From an uncultured Parabacteroides sp. (GTDB lineage Bacteria; Bacteroidota; Bacteroidia; Bacteroidales; Tannerellaceae): a DNA stretch of 64,000 nucleotides. The notes under the pieces are model-generated. The model was given only the letters and a program-made list of their open reading frames with translations, searched no databases and was not told the origin of the DNA. How positions within the stretch are numbered: position 1 is the stretch's first letter; each line of letters begins with the position of its first letter. Positions 24,052 through 32,247 of this stretch are shown in pieces. The position numbers and the translations under genes are program-made. The stretch spans positions 1 to 64,000 of the forward strand of contig NZ_CAJJWO010000015.1 in the NCBI RefSeq assembly GCF_905196875.1. Reading direction: 5' to 3'.

Positions 24052-25500
24052 TTATTGTTCTTTCAGCCAGTTGCTCAGTTCGGCTCCGTTCTGTGCAGCA
24101 GCTTTCACACCGGCATTGGCAGCCTTGCCGAAATACTCGAGTGCCTTCCGGTACTCTTTCTTCTTGGCGTAGGCAACACCGAGGTTGTTCCAGGCTTCCG
24201 GTGTATTGATCTTTTGCAGACGTTCGATACCGGCGTCGTTGGCACCGCGTTCTATTTCGAGGGCGGCAGTGTTCTGTTGTGCCACCGGGTCGGTCGGGTA
24301 GAGGCGTACGGCGATGTCGAATACTTCCTTGAAGGCTTCACTGTCTTTCGGATAAGTGTTGGCTACCACGAACATTTCGTTCAGGCTCAGGTATTGCGGT
24401 TTCGTCTTGATTACCTGTTTCGCTTCGTTCACGTCGAACGGACGGGCGATGTAAGCCAATGTATAGTCGATACGGCGCAGGGCAGGATAATAATCATCCA
24501 GCAACATACGGTATGTCTTGCCGCCGTTCAGAGCTTTCAACTGCGCTTTACGTTTGTTGATGTCGGATACTTCCAGCACTTTCAGGATCTCATCGCGGTT
24601 GGGCAGGTTGGATGCTTTGACTGCGTTACGCAGGCCGATCCAGTCTTCACCTTCCCAGTTCACCTTCATCAGTGATTCCGGCATGTCTTCCTTATCTTTC
24701 ATGTAGGTTGCGAACGCTTTGGCACGGCTTTCCGACAATTTCATATTATATTCGTAGCCACCTTCCGGCGAAGCATATCCGGTGATATTGAACTCCGTAA
24801 ACTTCAAGTTCTTGTCGTTGCGTACTTCGCTTACGATCTTGCTTACATTCTTCAGCTCGGCCGCATTGTTCTTAAAATCATGCAGCAGGACAGACTTGCC
24901 CACTTCGAAGTTGAGGTAAGCCGAATGGGTTTCGCTACGCTGTTTTACCGGTTCTGCCGGAGGAGTCACATAGCTCAGCTCGTAAGTCGGTGCAACTACC
25001 GGCGGCAGGATGCGTGACGACAGCGGAGTGATATTGCTCGCTACATCGCACGAAGCGCATCCGGTGGTATTTGCCTGCATCACCAGCGAGGCATTACGCA
25101 TCCAGCTTTCGTAAGGCACGGTCAGTGTCATGGGGATAGACTCGGCCTGGTTCTTTTTATGACGGAAGATCACGGTCGGGCTCTGTTCGAACGGATCGGC
25201 ACCGAAGCCCATTTCACGGTCGAGCGCTTTCATACGTTTCTTTCCGGTAATCACGAACGGGTCGAACTTCACCGTGTGTGCCTTATCGGCCGATTGAAGC
25301 ACCGGAGTGACGATCACCATGTTCTGCGATTTCAATTCCATATTTGTGAGGTTGGCAGTAGTTGATAATACAACCTGGCTACCCTGTTTGTTTACTTGCA
25401 GGTCGCTGTAAGCTATACCGTCGGGGCTGACAGTCTGAGCCTGCATGCTCCCATAGGCGGAGCATAATAAAACGGTTGCTATATAGAATAACTTCTTCAT
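24052..25500 (-). CDS. DUF3868 / OmpA-like / TPR surface protein
   Basis: A 482-aa exported protein (signal peptide ends ...GSMQAQ). The N-terminal ~200 residues match the DUF3868 pattern (VSPDGIAYSDLQV, PVLQSADKAHTVKFDPFVITG, ANTTGCASCDV with a CxxC). Residues ~215-320 are OmpA C-terminal-like (LKFTEFNITGYASPEGG, NMKLSESRAKAFATYM), predicted to bind peptidoglycan. The C-terminus has a TPR-like unit (AWNNLGVAYAKKKEYRKALEYFGKAA). It is the second gene of a pair with a DUF3575 protein, an arrangement usually followed by fimbrillin genes; here none follow. Transcription probably depends on the invertible promoter at 26256-26528. Confidence 0.82.
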   Translation of the reverse strand: MKKLFYIATVLLCSAYGSMQAQTVSPDGIAYSDLQVNKQGSQVVLSTTANLTNMELKSQNMVIVTPVLQSADKAHTVKFDPFVITGKKRMKALDREMGFGADPFEQSPTVIFRHKKNQAESIPMTLTVPYESWMRNASLVMQANTTGCASCDVASNITPLSSRILPPVVAPTYELSYVTPPAEPVKQRSETHSAYLNFEVGKSVLLHDFKNNAAELKNVSKIVSEVRNDKNLKFTEFNITGYASPEGGYEYNMKLSESRAKAFATYMKDKEDMPESLMKVNWEGEDWIGLRNAVKASNLPNRDEILKVLEVSDINKRKAQLKALNGGKTYRMLLDDYYPALRRIDYTLAYIARPFDVNEAKQVIKTKPQYLSLNEMFVVANTYPKDSEAFKEVFDIAVRLYPTDPVAQQNTAALEIERGANDAGIERLQKINTPEAWNNLGVAYAKKKEYRKALEYFGKAANAGVKAAAQNGAELSNWLKEQ

Positions 25501-25515
25501 TTTGCTTGCTTGATT

Positions 25516-26082
25516 TTAGTGGATGAAATAGATGAAGGAAAGGGATGCTTTGGTCACTCCCCAGTAATTGTGGTTGCCTGTGCGTAGTTTCGGCATGTCT
25601 TTGCCTTTGGCATATTCGTCGTAATGCATACGGGCATAACCTGCACCGATCTCGGCTTCGATTCCCCAGCGTTTGGATAATATCCATTGGTGACCGATAC
25701 TTACGCCACCACCATACAAATAACCGTCATAGCGATGGTTTTCCAGTTTCTTGAACATATCGAACGGTAGCTTGAAGCCTGCCACGTCGTACTGGCCGCC
25801 CAACGCATGGACGCCGATAAATGTCCCGTTAAACTTCTCGCAAGTCCAGAAGCGTACGCCTGCATGGGCCAGCCAGTGTTTGAACTGCTTGTCGTTGTTG
25901 AACTCAAAAGGATTGTAACCTGCAGAAAGGTCCATTGTAACCTTTTTACCTAATCCCACTTCCAGACCCAGGTTGGGAGTGGCGGTAGCATCGTAAACGA
26001 TATTGTTCTTTAATGCCACATGCTGTGCACCTGCATACAAAGAAAGAAATAACGTTGCACCTATTAAAAAGAATTTCTTCAT
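25516..26082 (-). CDS. DUF3575 outer-membrane protein
   Basis: A 188-aa beta-barrel-like protein. I use the ATG at 26082, which begins MKKFFLIGATLFLSLYAGAQ; the longer frame from 26124 adds 14 residues before the signal peptide. DUF3575 features are clear: HVALKNNIVYDATATPNLGLEVGLG, then VTMDLSAGYNPFEF, VRFWTCEKFNGTFIG, YLYGGGVSIGHQWIL and WGIEAEIGAGYARMHYD. Members accompany Bacteroidales fimbrial and OmpA-like loci and are thought to be surface structure accessories. Only 15 bp separate it from the DUF3868 gene, so they form an operon. The nearest upstream promoter signal faces it from inside an inverted-repeat-bounded segment. Confidence 0.85.
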   Translation of the reverse strand: MKKFFLIGATLFLSLYAGAQHVALKNNIVYDATATPNLGLEVGLGKKVTMDLSAGYNPFEFNNDKQFKHWLAHAGVRFWTCEKFNGTFIGVHALGGQYDVAGFKLPFDMFKKLENHRYDGYLYGGGVSIGHQWILSKRWGIEAEIGAGYARMHYDEYAKGKDMPKLRTGNHNYWGVTKASLSFIYFIH

Positions 26083-26255
26083 GTGATATTCATTATTAGT
26101 GATACTCTTTGTTCTTAACAGCATGGTTTCGGATATTGTTTGCTCCGTTTTAAAAAAAGGGTGAAATGTTAGGGTTAATTATCAAGAAAGAAACTGCTTT
26201 TGGGATTTGTTATGTTAATGGAGAAAACGAAGGGTGGAAGTTTATTAAATGACGT

Positions 26256-26528
26256 AGTTCGTTAAGAACTTTGTCTTTTTCGAATGCAAATATAATAAAT
26301 ACAGCTGAATAGATATAACCTCTCTGATTAATTTTCATGATATGGAGGTAATAGTTTGCCCATTCTCTTCTTTTGTTGAATGAAATAATATACTGATGAG
26401 GTACCATAGGAGTTCCAAAATAAAGATTGTTTTGATAGGGTAATCACTAATTTATCCCTGATTTTAATACCTTTTCAAGGAATCTACTCTTTAATAATCA
26501 ATATCCATTACAAAGTTCTTAACGAACT
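26256..26528. repeat. Putative invertible promoter segment (inverton)
   Basis: AGTTCGTTAAGAACTTTGT at 26256-26274 and its exact reverse complement at 26510-26528 enclose 235 bp. Each 19-bp repeat contains AGTTC-N5-GAACT, palindromic arms around an asymmetric core (GTTAA), the form expected of a tyrosine-recombinase crossover site. The enclosed DNA has no gene and holds a consensus -7 element directed left at the DUF3575/DUF3868 operon. Inversion would place it at about 26490-26497 facing right, toward the 26547 ORF and the 26805 gene. The rest of 26083-26804 is AT-rich and shows no other gene I can support. No recombinase is encoded in the window. Confidence 0.75.
26287..26294 (-). promoter_or_regulatory. 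-7 element inside the invertible segment
   Basis: CAAATATA on the plus strand equals TATATTTG leftward. It lies 12 bp inside the left repeat and would start a leader of roughly 200 nt for the DUF3575 gene. The -33 region is weak. Confidence 0.55.
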
Positions 26529-26546
26529 CAATCAAACTTCTAGAAT

Positions 26547-26720
26547 ATGGTAAATAATATATGGATATTACAGACTACCAGGAACCTGTTTTCTGTGAAT
26601 GTATTGAATAAAAAAAAGTTATATAGTATGGAAAAACTCGGATTGGAGTCAGTTTCTACCGTTATAACGATCTGTACGAACAATGCTTTTTTATACATAT
26701 TCAAGAGGGTAACCGACTGA
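26547..26720 (+). CDS. Possible 57-aa protein beside the invertible segment
   Basis: An open frame of 57 codons starts 18 bp after the right inverted repeat, beginning MVNNIWILQTTRNLFSV and ending FLYIFKRVTD. An internal Met (position 28, MEKLGLESVSTV) could be an alternative start. I do not recognise it. It would be the first reading frame on a rightward transcript if the segment were inverted. It may equally be non-coding leader or a gene remnant. Confidence 0.2.
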   Translation: MVNNIWILQTTRNLFSVNVLNKKKLYSMEKLGLESVSTVITICTNNAFLYIFKRVTD

Positions 26721-26804
26721 TCCTTTCCCTCTGTTTCTACTTTAGAAGACAAGAACTTGCCCGACTTTACAAGCGGACATAAATACTAAACAATTTATAC
26801 TATC

Positions 26805-27569
26805 ATGGCAGAAAAAACAATTCTCACTGTCGACCTGTACGATAACGTACTGACAGAAAAAGCTAACGATTACTCAGGAAAAGTAGCTATCACTGGAACG
26901 ATTCACAATTCGGATATAGCAGAACGTATCGTCAAGGCACGTACCGAGTATCGTCCGGAAACGATCTTGAACATTCTCGGCATGGCCGACGAGATTAAAG
27001 TCGAGGCTATTGCGCAAGGTAAGAGTGTAGTAGATGGGGTAGGACAGTGGTTGCTCAATTTTAGCGGGCCACTGGAAGGGGAAACTCCTGTCTTCAACTC
27101 GGAAATACATAAATTCGGTGTCACCTATACGCCCGGTAAGGCGTTGTTGAATGGTTTGAAATTATTAATCCCCGGTTTCCGTAAGGCCAAGACAGGCCCT
27201 GTTATCAACGGCTTCACCGACTCGACTACCAAGTCTGTCAGCCAGGTATTGACCCCGAATGCTCCGGGTATTATCTCCGGTACAGGCTTGTTGCTGAAGG
27301 GCGATGATCCGTCGGTAGGCGTTTACTTTACGCCCGACGGGGCCAACAAGACTCCTGTTAAGGTTAGCCTGATCGTATCAAATACCACTTCGCAGATCAT
27401 TATCCAGATCCCGGCACTGCCCGACGGACAATATCTGCTGAGTATCACCACGCAGGCAGGTGCCGGCTATTCGGTGATAAAAGAGCCGCGTACGTATCAG
27501 TACCCTATTCTGTTGAGTGTAGGCAGTCAACCCGGTGGTGGTGAAGATGATCGTCCGGTTATCGAATAA
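26805..27569 (+). CDS. HU-like DNA-binding protein with DUF4469 domain
   Basis: A 254-aa cytoplasmic protein without signal peptide. The first ~125 residues match the Bacteroides HU/IHF-like family (LTVDLYDNVLTEKANDYSGKV, ERIVKARTEYRPETILNILGMADEI, GVGQWLLNFSGPLEGETPVFN), and the C-terminal ~100 residues resemble DUF4469 (INGFTDSTTKSVSQVLTPNAPGIISGTGLLLKGDD in two blocks, GVYFTPDG, QIIIQIPALPDGQYLLSI). Family members are abundant and their role is poorly defined; a nucleoid or surface-linked function is possible. I found no TAnnTTTG in front of it in the present orientation of the upstream invertible segment. A palindromic minisatellite starts 19 bp after its stop codon. Confidence 0.8.
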   Translation: MAEKTILTVDLYDNVLTEKANDYSGKVAITGTIHNSDIAERIVKARTEYRPETILNILGMADEIKVEAIAQGKSVVDGVGQWLLNFSGPLEGETPVFNSEIHKFGVTYTPGKALLNGLKLLIPGFRKAKTGPVINGFTDSTTKSVSQVLTPNAPGIISGTGLLLKGDDPSVGVYFTPDGANKTPVKVSLIVSNTTSQIIIQIPALPDGQYLLSITTQAGAGYSVIKEPRTYQYPILLSVGSQPGGGEDDRPVIE

Positions 27570-27588
27570 CCCGTTATCGGGAGGAATG

Positions 27589-27706
27589 GGAACAACGTTA
27601 TTGACACAATACTCAACACTGCTGTTCCCACCTACCTCAACACCGTTGTTCCCACCCTACTCAACAGTGGTGTTGACACCGACCTCAACAACGTTGTTGA
27701 CATACC
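27589..27706. repeat. 24-bp palindromic tandem repeat (5 units)
   Basis: Five degenerate 24-bp units begin at 27589, 27613, 27637, 27661 and 27685. Each carries an AACA-N3-TGTT-type dyad; in the last the core TCAACAACGTTGTTGA is a perfect 16-bp palindrome. Alternate units swap TTCCCACC and TTGACACC ends. It fills the space between the DUF4469 and the next surface protein gene. An open frame through it (27535-27747) only mirrors the repeat and is not a gene. Confidence 0.85.
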
Positions 27707-27718
27707 CCTTACAAATAA

Positions 27719-30718
27719 ATGTTAAAACAATTGGATATGCATATTGAATATAAGAAATTAAGACTCAGAGCGGTATGGCTATTGGTCGCTTTCGCTTTTT
27801 TGTGTTTGCCGCAGGCTAAAGCGGAAACGGTAACAGAGGTTAATATTAATAACTATTCTGGCAATACATATGAAATTTCTACTGCCGGTGATTATAAGAT
27901 AACCGGTAGTGATCAGACCTCTAAGAATATAAAAGTAAATGTTGACGGTACTGTCAATATCACTATTGAGAATGTAAATATATCGATGAATGGCTCTAAT
28001 GGTGCTCCTTTCGATATTACAAAAGGTACGGTAAATTTGACGCTTAGCGGGGAGAATACGCTGGTGGTAACAGGAAATAGTAAAGCCGGATTGCGTGTAG
28101 CTCAAAATACTTCGCTGACGATTACGGAAGCGAGCAATGGGAGTTCTTTGAGGGCACAGGGACATCAAGGTTCTTATGCGTATGGAGGTGCCGGGATTGG
28201 CTCAAATAAAGGAGAAACAGCCGGAGCAATTACAATAAATGGCGGTACAATTCGGGCAGAACATGGCGATTGTGCGGCTGGTATTGGGGGAGGAGACAGT
28301 GGCTCTGCTTCTTCTATCACTATCAATGGTGGGCATATTATAGCTATAACTCATCATGCAATGTATGATCCGGCCTCTATTGGAGGAGGGGGAGGTGGTA
28401 ATGGTGGAACAATTTCAATTACCGGGGGGACGGTTATTACATTGTTTGAAGGAGGAGGTATTGGTGCTATTGGACATGGGGCAGGAAAATCAACTACTTC
28501 TGTCACCATAACTGGAGGTTCTGTTTCTTATGATCCCACTATTCGATCGGTAACTCCGACTAATGGCTCAACTAATGTGGTAAAAAAAGAAATCAGTAGT
28601 TTACCTGCCAATGCAAAGATAATATCATTGACAGGAGCCGACTCTTATGCTTGTAAAGATATGCAAGCCGATGAAAATGGAAAAGCATATTTGTGGTTAC
28701 CGGAGGGTTCTAATCCGGTTGTTGATAAATGTAGTGTTGATGGTAAAACGTATTATCATCAGGTAATAGAGACTACTGTTAAAAAAGATGGTAGCATATG
28801 GAATGACCATAATAAAACATTTACCGTAAAGAAGGATAATTCAGGCTCTACTATAAGTGGAACTGCGAATGTGTTTTATCTGGAAGATGGAAGTTATACT
28901 GTTTATGCCAATGGGGAAACGACTAATCAGACATTTACAGTATCGGGTTCTGCTTCACAGAGTGTTACGGTGAATTATTATACTGTAACTTATAACACCA
29001 ACGATGGAACAGCTTCTTCAACGGCTAAAGTTTATCCGGCAGGAACAAATATAACGACTGAGAGTGAAGTTAACCCGAACCGCAACTACTATACTTTTAA
29101 AGGATGGGGAGAAACAAGTAGCGCAACAGTGAAAGTAGAAACTATTAGTAATATTAGTGAAGCAAAGACGCTTTATGCAATTTGGGAACCAGTAAGTTTT
29201 ACAACAAAGAGCTTTGCGAGTCCTGATGCTACCTACGGAACAAGCTACGAACATACTTTTACTGCGAATGAATTATCGGATGATATAAGTAATGCCGGAG
29301 GTTTAAAAGAGTTGGCTTTGAAAGGCGTCAATACATTACCTGACGGCCTTGCCCTTTCCGGCCTTAAAGTTTCGGGAACACCATCAAAAGTAGATGAAAC
29401 AGGCAAATCGCTTACCTTTATTGCAACAGCTACAAATGATGTAACAAAGGAGGTCACCATAACTTTTAAAGTCAAGAAGGCCACGCTGACGGTTACCCCG
29501 GCTGCCGGACAATCCATTTATAATGAGGAAGTCGCAACTTATGAACCTGCTTTTACTTCGACAGGAACCGTTAGTAGCGAAACAGCCGCATTTACCGGTA
29601 AGTTGGCGTGGAATTCGAGTACTAAGGTATTTTCTCTCGGTTCTCTGACTTTAAAAGATAACGGTAGCTTTAAGAAGGATAATTACGAATTGAAATTAGC
29701 TGCTGAACCGGGTACTATCGATATCAAAACAGAAGAACTATCTGCTACGCCATCCGCGTTATCCGGTGAAAACGGTTGGTGTACCGGTGATATCACCCTG
29801 AAAGCTCCCGACGGTTTTCAAATAAAAGCTAACACCCAGGCACGTGTGTCGGAAGATTGGACAACTTCTATCGTAATCACTAAAGAGGGTAGTTATGACT
29901 ACTCTTATTCCCTGCTACGTGACGGACAAACAATGCCTGTTGAAAAGACCTTCCACGTTCAACTCGATAAAACTCTTCCGTCTCTGACCTTCACCACCAG
30001 CAATCTGAGCTATACGCTTACCTTTGGTGACGGTGCGAATGGTAGCGGTATTGCCAAACTGCTGGTAGATGGTCAGGAAGTAACGCTGGTAGTCGATGCA
30101 ACGACTTACAGCAATGCCTCTACAGCCGGTCTTCATAAAGCCAGCGTTTTCGATAAGGCAGGCCATGAGTCGAAGGTGGAATTTACCTTGCAGGAAAAGG
30201 AAGATGATACGCCACCTTATATACCGCCTTACGAGCCGTCCGAAACTAATACTGTTTCCCTTCCGGCAGTGGAAGGTGCAATCACCGACCCGATTGCCGG
30301 AGAGTATGAGGTGGAAGCATGGGGTAGCTTCCGTTTCTATCTGACTGTGGATAAAGGATACGAGCAATCCGAACCTGTGGTGACTACTGACCGAGGTGAA
30401 ACCATCACGCCGCGTAATAGTGACGGTGCTTACATCGTGAAGTATGTGCGCACCGACGTGCAGATAAGGATCGACGGTATCGTAAAGAATCCTGCCCCGG
30501 TGGCTAACGAGACAATAGTAGCCGATGGTGTGGAAGTTCGTACAGCCGACGGTTGCCTGTATATACGTGTCGCCGCCGAGGGCCAGGCTGCAGTATATAG
30601 CTTTAGCGGACGATTACTGAAACAGGCGCGTCTCCTTTCGGGAGAAACCTGCTGGCAATTCCCTTCCGGCGCTTATATTGTGGAGGTGAACGGTAAACGT
30701 TATAAAGTGATGTTATAG
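27719..30718 (+). CDS. Mosaic secreted surface protein (beta-helix, InlB-type repeat, C-terminal tail)
   Basis: A 999-aa exported protein; the hydrophobic signal (AVWLLVAFAFLCLPQAKA) starts near residue 18, so either Met 1 or Met 7 can be the start. Residues ~50-280 form a Gly/Thr/Ile-rich repeat region with ITINGGTIRAEHGDCAAGIGGG-type turns, like carbohydrate-binding right-handed beta-helix domains. Residues ~415-490 contain an InlB B-repeat (YTVTYNTNDGTASS, YTFKGWGE, KTLYAIWEP). Residues ~490-680 are cadherin/MBG-like (LPDGLALSGLKVSGTPS, TLTVTPAAGQSIYNEE). The C-terminus (IRVAAEGQAAVYSFSGRLLK ... SGAYIVEVNGKRYKVML) looks like a type IX-like sorting tail. The gene is A+T-rich with relaxed codons up to about 29.3 kb, then changes to ordinary codon use, suggesting domain shuffling. 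Confidence 0.78.
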   Translation: MLKQLDMHIEYKKLRLRAVWLLVAFAFLCLPQAKAETVTEVNINNYSGNTYEISTAGDYKITGSDQTSKNIKVNVDGTVNITIENVNISMNGSNGAPFDITKGTVNLTLSGENTLVVTGNSKAGLRVAQNTSLTITEASNGSSLRAQGHQGSYAYGGAGIGSNKGETAGAITINGGTIRAEHGDCAAGIGGGDSGSASSITINGGHIIAITHHAMYDPASIGGGGGGNGGTISITGGTVITLFEGGGIGAIGHGAGKSTTSVTITGGSVSYDPTIRSVTPTNGSTNVVKKEISSLPANAKIISLTGADSYACKDMQADENGKAYLWLPEGSNPVVDKCSVDGKTYYHQVIETTVKKDGSIWNDHNKTFTVKKDNSGSTISGTANVFYLEDGSYTVYANGETTNQTFTVSGSASQSVTVNYYTVTYNTNDGTASSTAKVYPAGTNITTESEVNPNRNYYTFKGWGETSSATVKVETISNISEAKTLYAIWEPVSFTTKSFASPDATYGTSYEHTFTANELSDDISNAGGLKELALKGVNTLPDGLALSGLKVSGTPSKVDETGKSLTFIATATNDVTKEVTITFKVKKATLTVTPAAGQSIYNEEVATYEPAFTSTGTVSSETAAFTGKLAWNSSTKVFSLGSLTLKDNGSFKKDNYELKLAAEPGTIDIKTEELSATPSALSGENGWCTGDITLKAPDGFQIKANTQARVSEDWTTSIVITKEGSYDYSYSLLRDGQTMPVEKTFHVQLDKTLPSLTFTTSNLSYTLTFGDGANGSGIAKLLVDGQEVTLVVDATTYSNASTAGLHKASVFDKAGHESKVEFTLQEKEDDTPPYIPPYEPSETNTVSLPAVEGAITDPIAGEYEVEAWGSFRFYLTVDKGYEQSEPVVTTDRGETITPRNSDGAYIVKYVRTDVQIRIDGIVKNPAPVANETIVADGVEVRTADGCLYIRVAAEGQAAVYSFSGRLLKQARLLSGETCWQFPSGAYIVEVNGKRYKVML

Positions 30719-30751
30719 CATTTGAATGACCGGAGACGGGCTAAAAAGAAG

Positions 30752-30777
30752 AGGGGATCATTGCAAAATGATCCCCT
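30752..30777. terminator. Bidirectional terminator
   Basis: A perfect 11-bp stem AGGGGATCATT / AATGATCCCCT with a GCAA loop lies between the convergent surface protein and LuxR genes. On the minus strand it is followed by CTTCTTTTT. Confidence 0.85.
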
Positions 30778-30806
30778 TACTTCGTTTGATAAGTATGGTT
30801 CTTACT

Positions 30807-31415
30807 TTAGGCCTTGTTGATATCGCTAAGCTCTACCAGCTTGTTCACAATCGCATACACCGTGAGGGCGCTGGCACTATGTACCTGCAACTTGCGGGCG
30901 ATATTCCTTCTGTGTGTAATAACGGTGTGAGTGGAGAGGAACAGACGGTCGGCGATCTCGCGGTTTGTCATGCCTTTTACCACGCAGACAACGATTTCTT
31001 TTTCGCGGGCACTCAATGTTTGTTGTTCGTCACCATCGCCGTCTTCCTCCGATTTGGCATGGAGCCGTTCCAGTTTAAGCCCGATCTCGTCGGCACTGTC
31101 GAGGATATTGATGTGGTCGTCGTAATAACGGATCAGGGAATGGTCGATAGGAGCATAGAGCATAGCCACACATTTCATATTCGGGCAACCTGTCATTTCT
31201 TTCAGGTGGGGGATCGTGAAATAGCCCGGAATAGAAGGATTGATGATAAGGATATCCGGCATATATGTCCGGAGATCCTCAGTAAGCGACTCGATAGTCG
31301 TTATTTCAGAAAACTGGATACGCAAGCCGCCTGGCAAGCGTTTCAGTATTGTTTCCAGTCCGTTGCGGACAATGGCGGAGGGTTCGGCAATAACGATTTT
31401 CAGTGTGGTGCTCAT
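30807..31415 (-). CDS. LuxR-type regulator with degenerate receiver (copy 2)
   Basis: A 202-aa protein laid out like a NarL-type response regulator. Residues ~1-115 are receiver-like and ~130-202 the LuxR helix-turn-helix (LSAREKEIVVCVVKGMTNREIADRLFLSTHTVITHRRNIARKL in overlapping blocks). The receiver lacks the phosphorylation residues: the acidic DD pair is replaced by AEPS near residue 10 and the acceptor Asp by Asn (LIINPSIPG near residue 55). It is therefore unlikely to be a conventional kinase target. It lies 6 bp downstream of the hemerythrin-like gene, which may supply the signal. It is closely similar to the protein at 33792-34403. Confidence 0.88.
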   Translation of the reverse strand: MSTTLKIVIAEPSAIVRNGLETILKRLPGGLRIQFSEITTIESLTEDLRTYMPDILIINPSIPGYFTIPHLKEMTGCPNMKCVAMLYAPIDHSLIRYYDDHINILDSADEIGLKLERLHAKSEEDGDGDEQQTLSAREKEIVVCVVKGMTNREIADRLFLSTHTVITHRRNIARKLQVHSASALTVYAIVNKLVELSDINKA

Positions 31416-31421
31416 AGGGCA

Positions 31422-32114
31422 TCAATTAATTGTTTTTTCTAAAGCTAAAATAGCGGGCATAAAGAGATAGTCTTCCACATGATTGTGGGAAGCCAGGTCT
31501 TGCTCGGTAGCGAAGATGTCGAACAGGACGCTGTTCAACAGGTTGCTTCCGGGACCGGGGTAATATTTTATCAGGATATTCTTCAGTTCCACGATCTTCA
31601 TCTCTATCTGGTCGTGACGTTTGCGGAAGATCGATATATTGTATTTAGGGTCTTTCTTCCCAGCCAGCAGGCCACGAACATACGGGAAGACCACTTTTTC
31701 TTCGTATGACATGTGTTTGTTTACCTCTTCGGCATATTCGTCGAAGAAGTTCCGGATCACGAAGGCTACGTCTTTCGGGCATTCGTCGATTGCTTCCACC
31801 AGTTTCCTGCGCAGATGCGGCAGGCGGAAGTTGAGGAAGTAGTCGTGAGCGTTATGCAGATAGGTGATCAGCGCATCGATAGAAAGGCATTTATTGACAT
31901 CGGTGACAGGAGCGGAAATATCTTCCGTCAGGAAGTTGACCACTGTCAGGAAGGTACAGGCATCCACACCGTTCTGGCGGCACACCTCTCCGATATTCTT
32001 TTCTCCGAACCCTAAGGCAATTCCAAAACGACTCATCACGAGGACCATCGGATAGTTCTCGCATATCAAATCGCTCATTTTATCGGTTTCCCGGTATTTT
32101 CCGTTTTTGTACAT
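31422..32114 (-). CDS. Hemerythrin-domain protein with ScdA-like N-terminus (copy 2)
   Basis: A 230-aa protein. Residues ~12-60 resemble the DUF542/ScdA N-terminal domain of di-iron Fe-S cluster repair proteins (ICENYPMVLVMSRFGIALGFGEKNIGEVCRQNGVD), but the usual CC pair after FGID is replaced. Residues ~80-225 are a hemerythrin four-helix bundle with the expected ligand pattern: LHNAHDYFL, KHMSYEEKVVFPYV (H-x4-E), RKRHDQIEMK and SHNHVEDYLFMPAI (H-x3-E/D). Such proteins bind O2, NO or peroxide at a di-iron site or help repair damaged clusters. It is followed 6 bp later by the LuxR gene. The copy at 34414-35106 is strongly similar along the whole length. Confidence 0.88.
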   Translation of the reverse strand: MYKNGKYRETDKMSDLICENYPMVLVMSRFGIALGFGEKNIGEVCRQNGVDACTFLTVVNFLTEDISAPVTDVNKCLSIDALITYLHNAHDYFLNFRLPHLRRKLVEAIDECPKDVAFVIRNFFDEYAEEVNKHMSYEEKVVFPYVRGLLAGKKDPKYNISIFRKRHDQIEMKIVELKNILIKYYPGPGSNLLNSVLFDIFATEQDLASHNHVEDYLFMPAILALEKTIN

Positions 32115-32247
32115 AGGCTGTTTCTTTCTTAATTGTTTTGGTGTTATTGATCGTTCAACAGTTCAAAGGTAATGCTTTTTCTCCTAATGGCTTTGGTTGT
32201 TATTAATCTTTCACGTTTGTTGGGGATGTCAGCTTCTTCATCCCATA

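Noticed and set aside
24031..24675. 214-codon plus-strand frame over the DUF3868 gene
   Set aside because: It starts inside the intergenic hairpin, has no family features and mirrors the OmpA/TPR gene on the minus strand.
26210..26407. 65-codon minus-strand frame within the invertible segment
   Set aside because: It spans the left inverted repeat and the -7 element, so it is very unlikely to be translated.
26540..26752. 70-codon minus-strand frame right of the invertible segment
   Set aside because: Low-complexity hydrophobic peptide with no start signal; the opposite 57-codon frame is slightly more plausible but also weak.
27589..27706. Possible CRISPR array
   Set aside because: There are no unique spacers of about 30 bp and no cas genes; the units are contiguous palindromic tandem repeats. 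The same holds for 54202-54308.
27535..27747. 70-codon frame through the 24-bp repeats encoding a repeating STxLLFPPT peptide
   Set aside because: The 24-bp period keeps any frame open; the start lies inside the upstream gene and the units diverge without codon constraint.
30726..31442. 238-codon plus-strand frame opposite the LuxR gene
   Set aside because: It crosses a terminator hairpin and is antisense to a clear HTH regulator.
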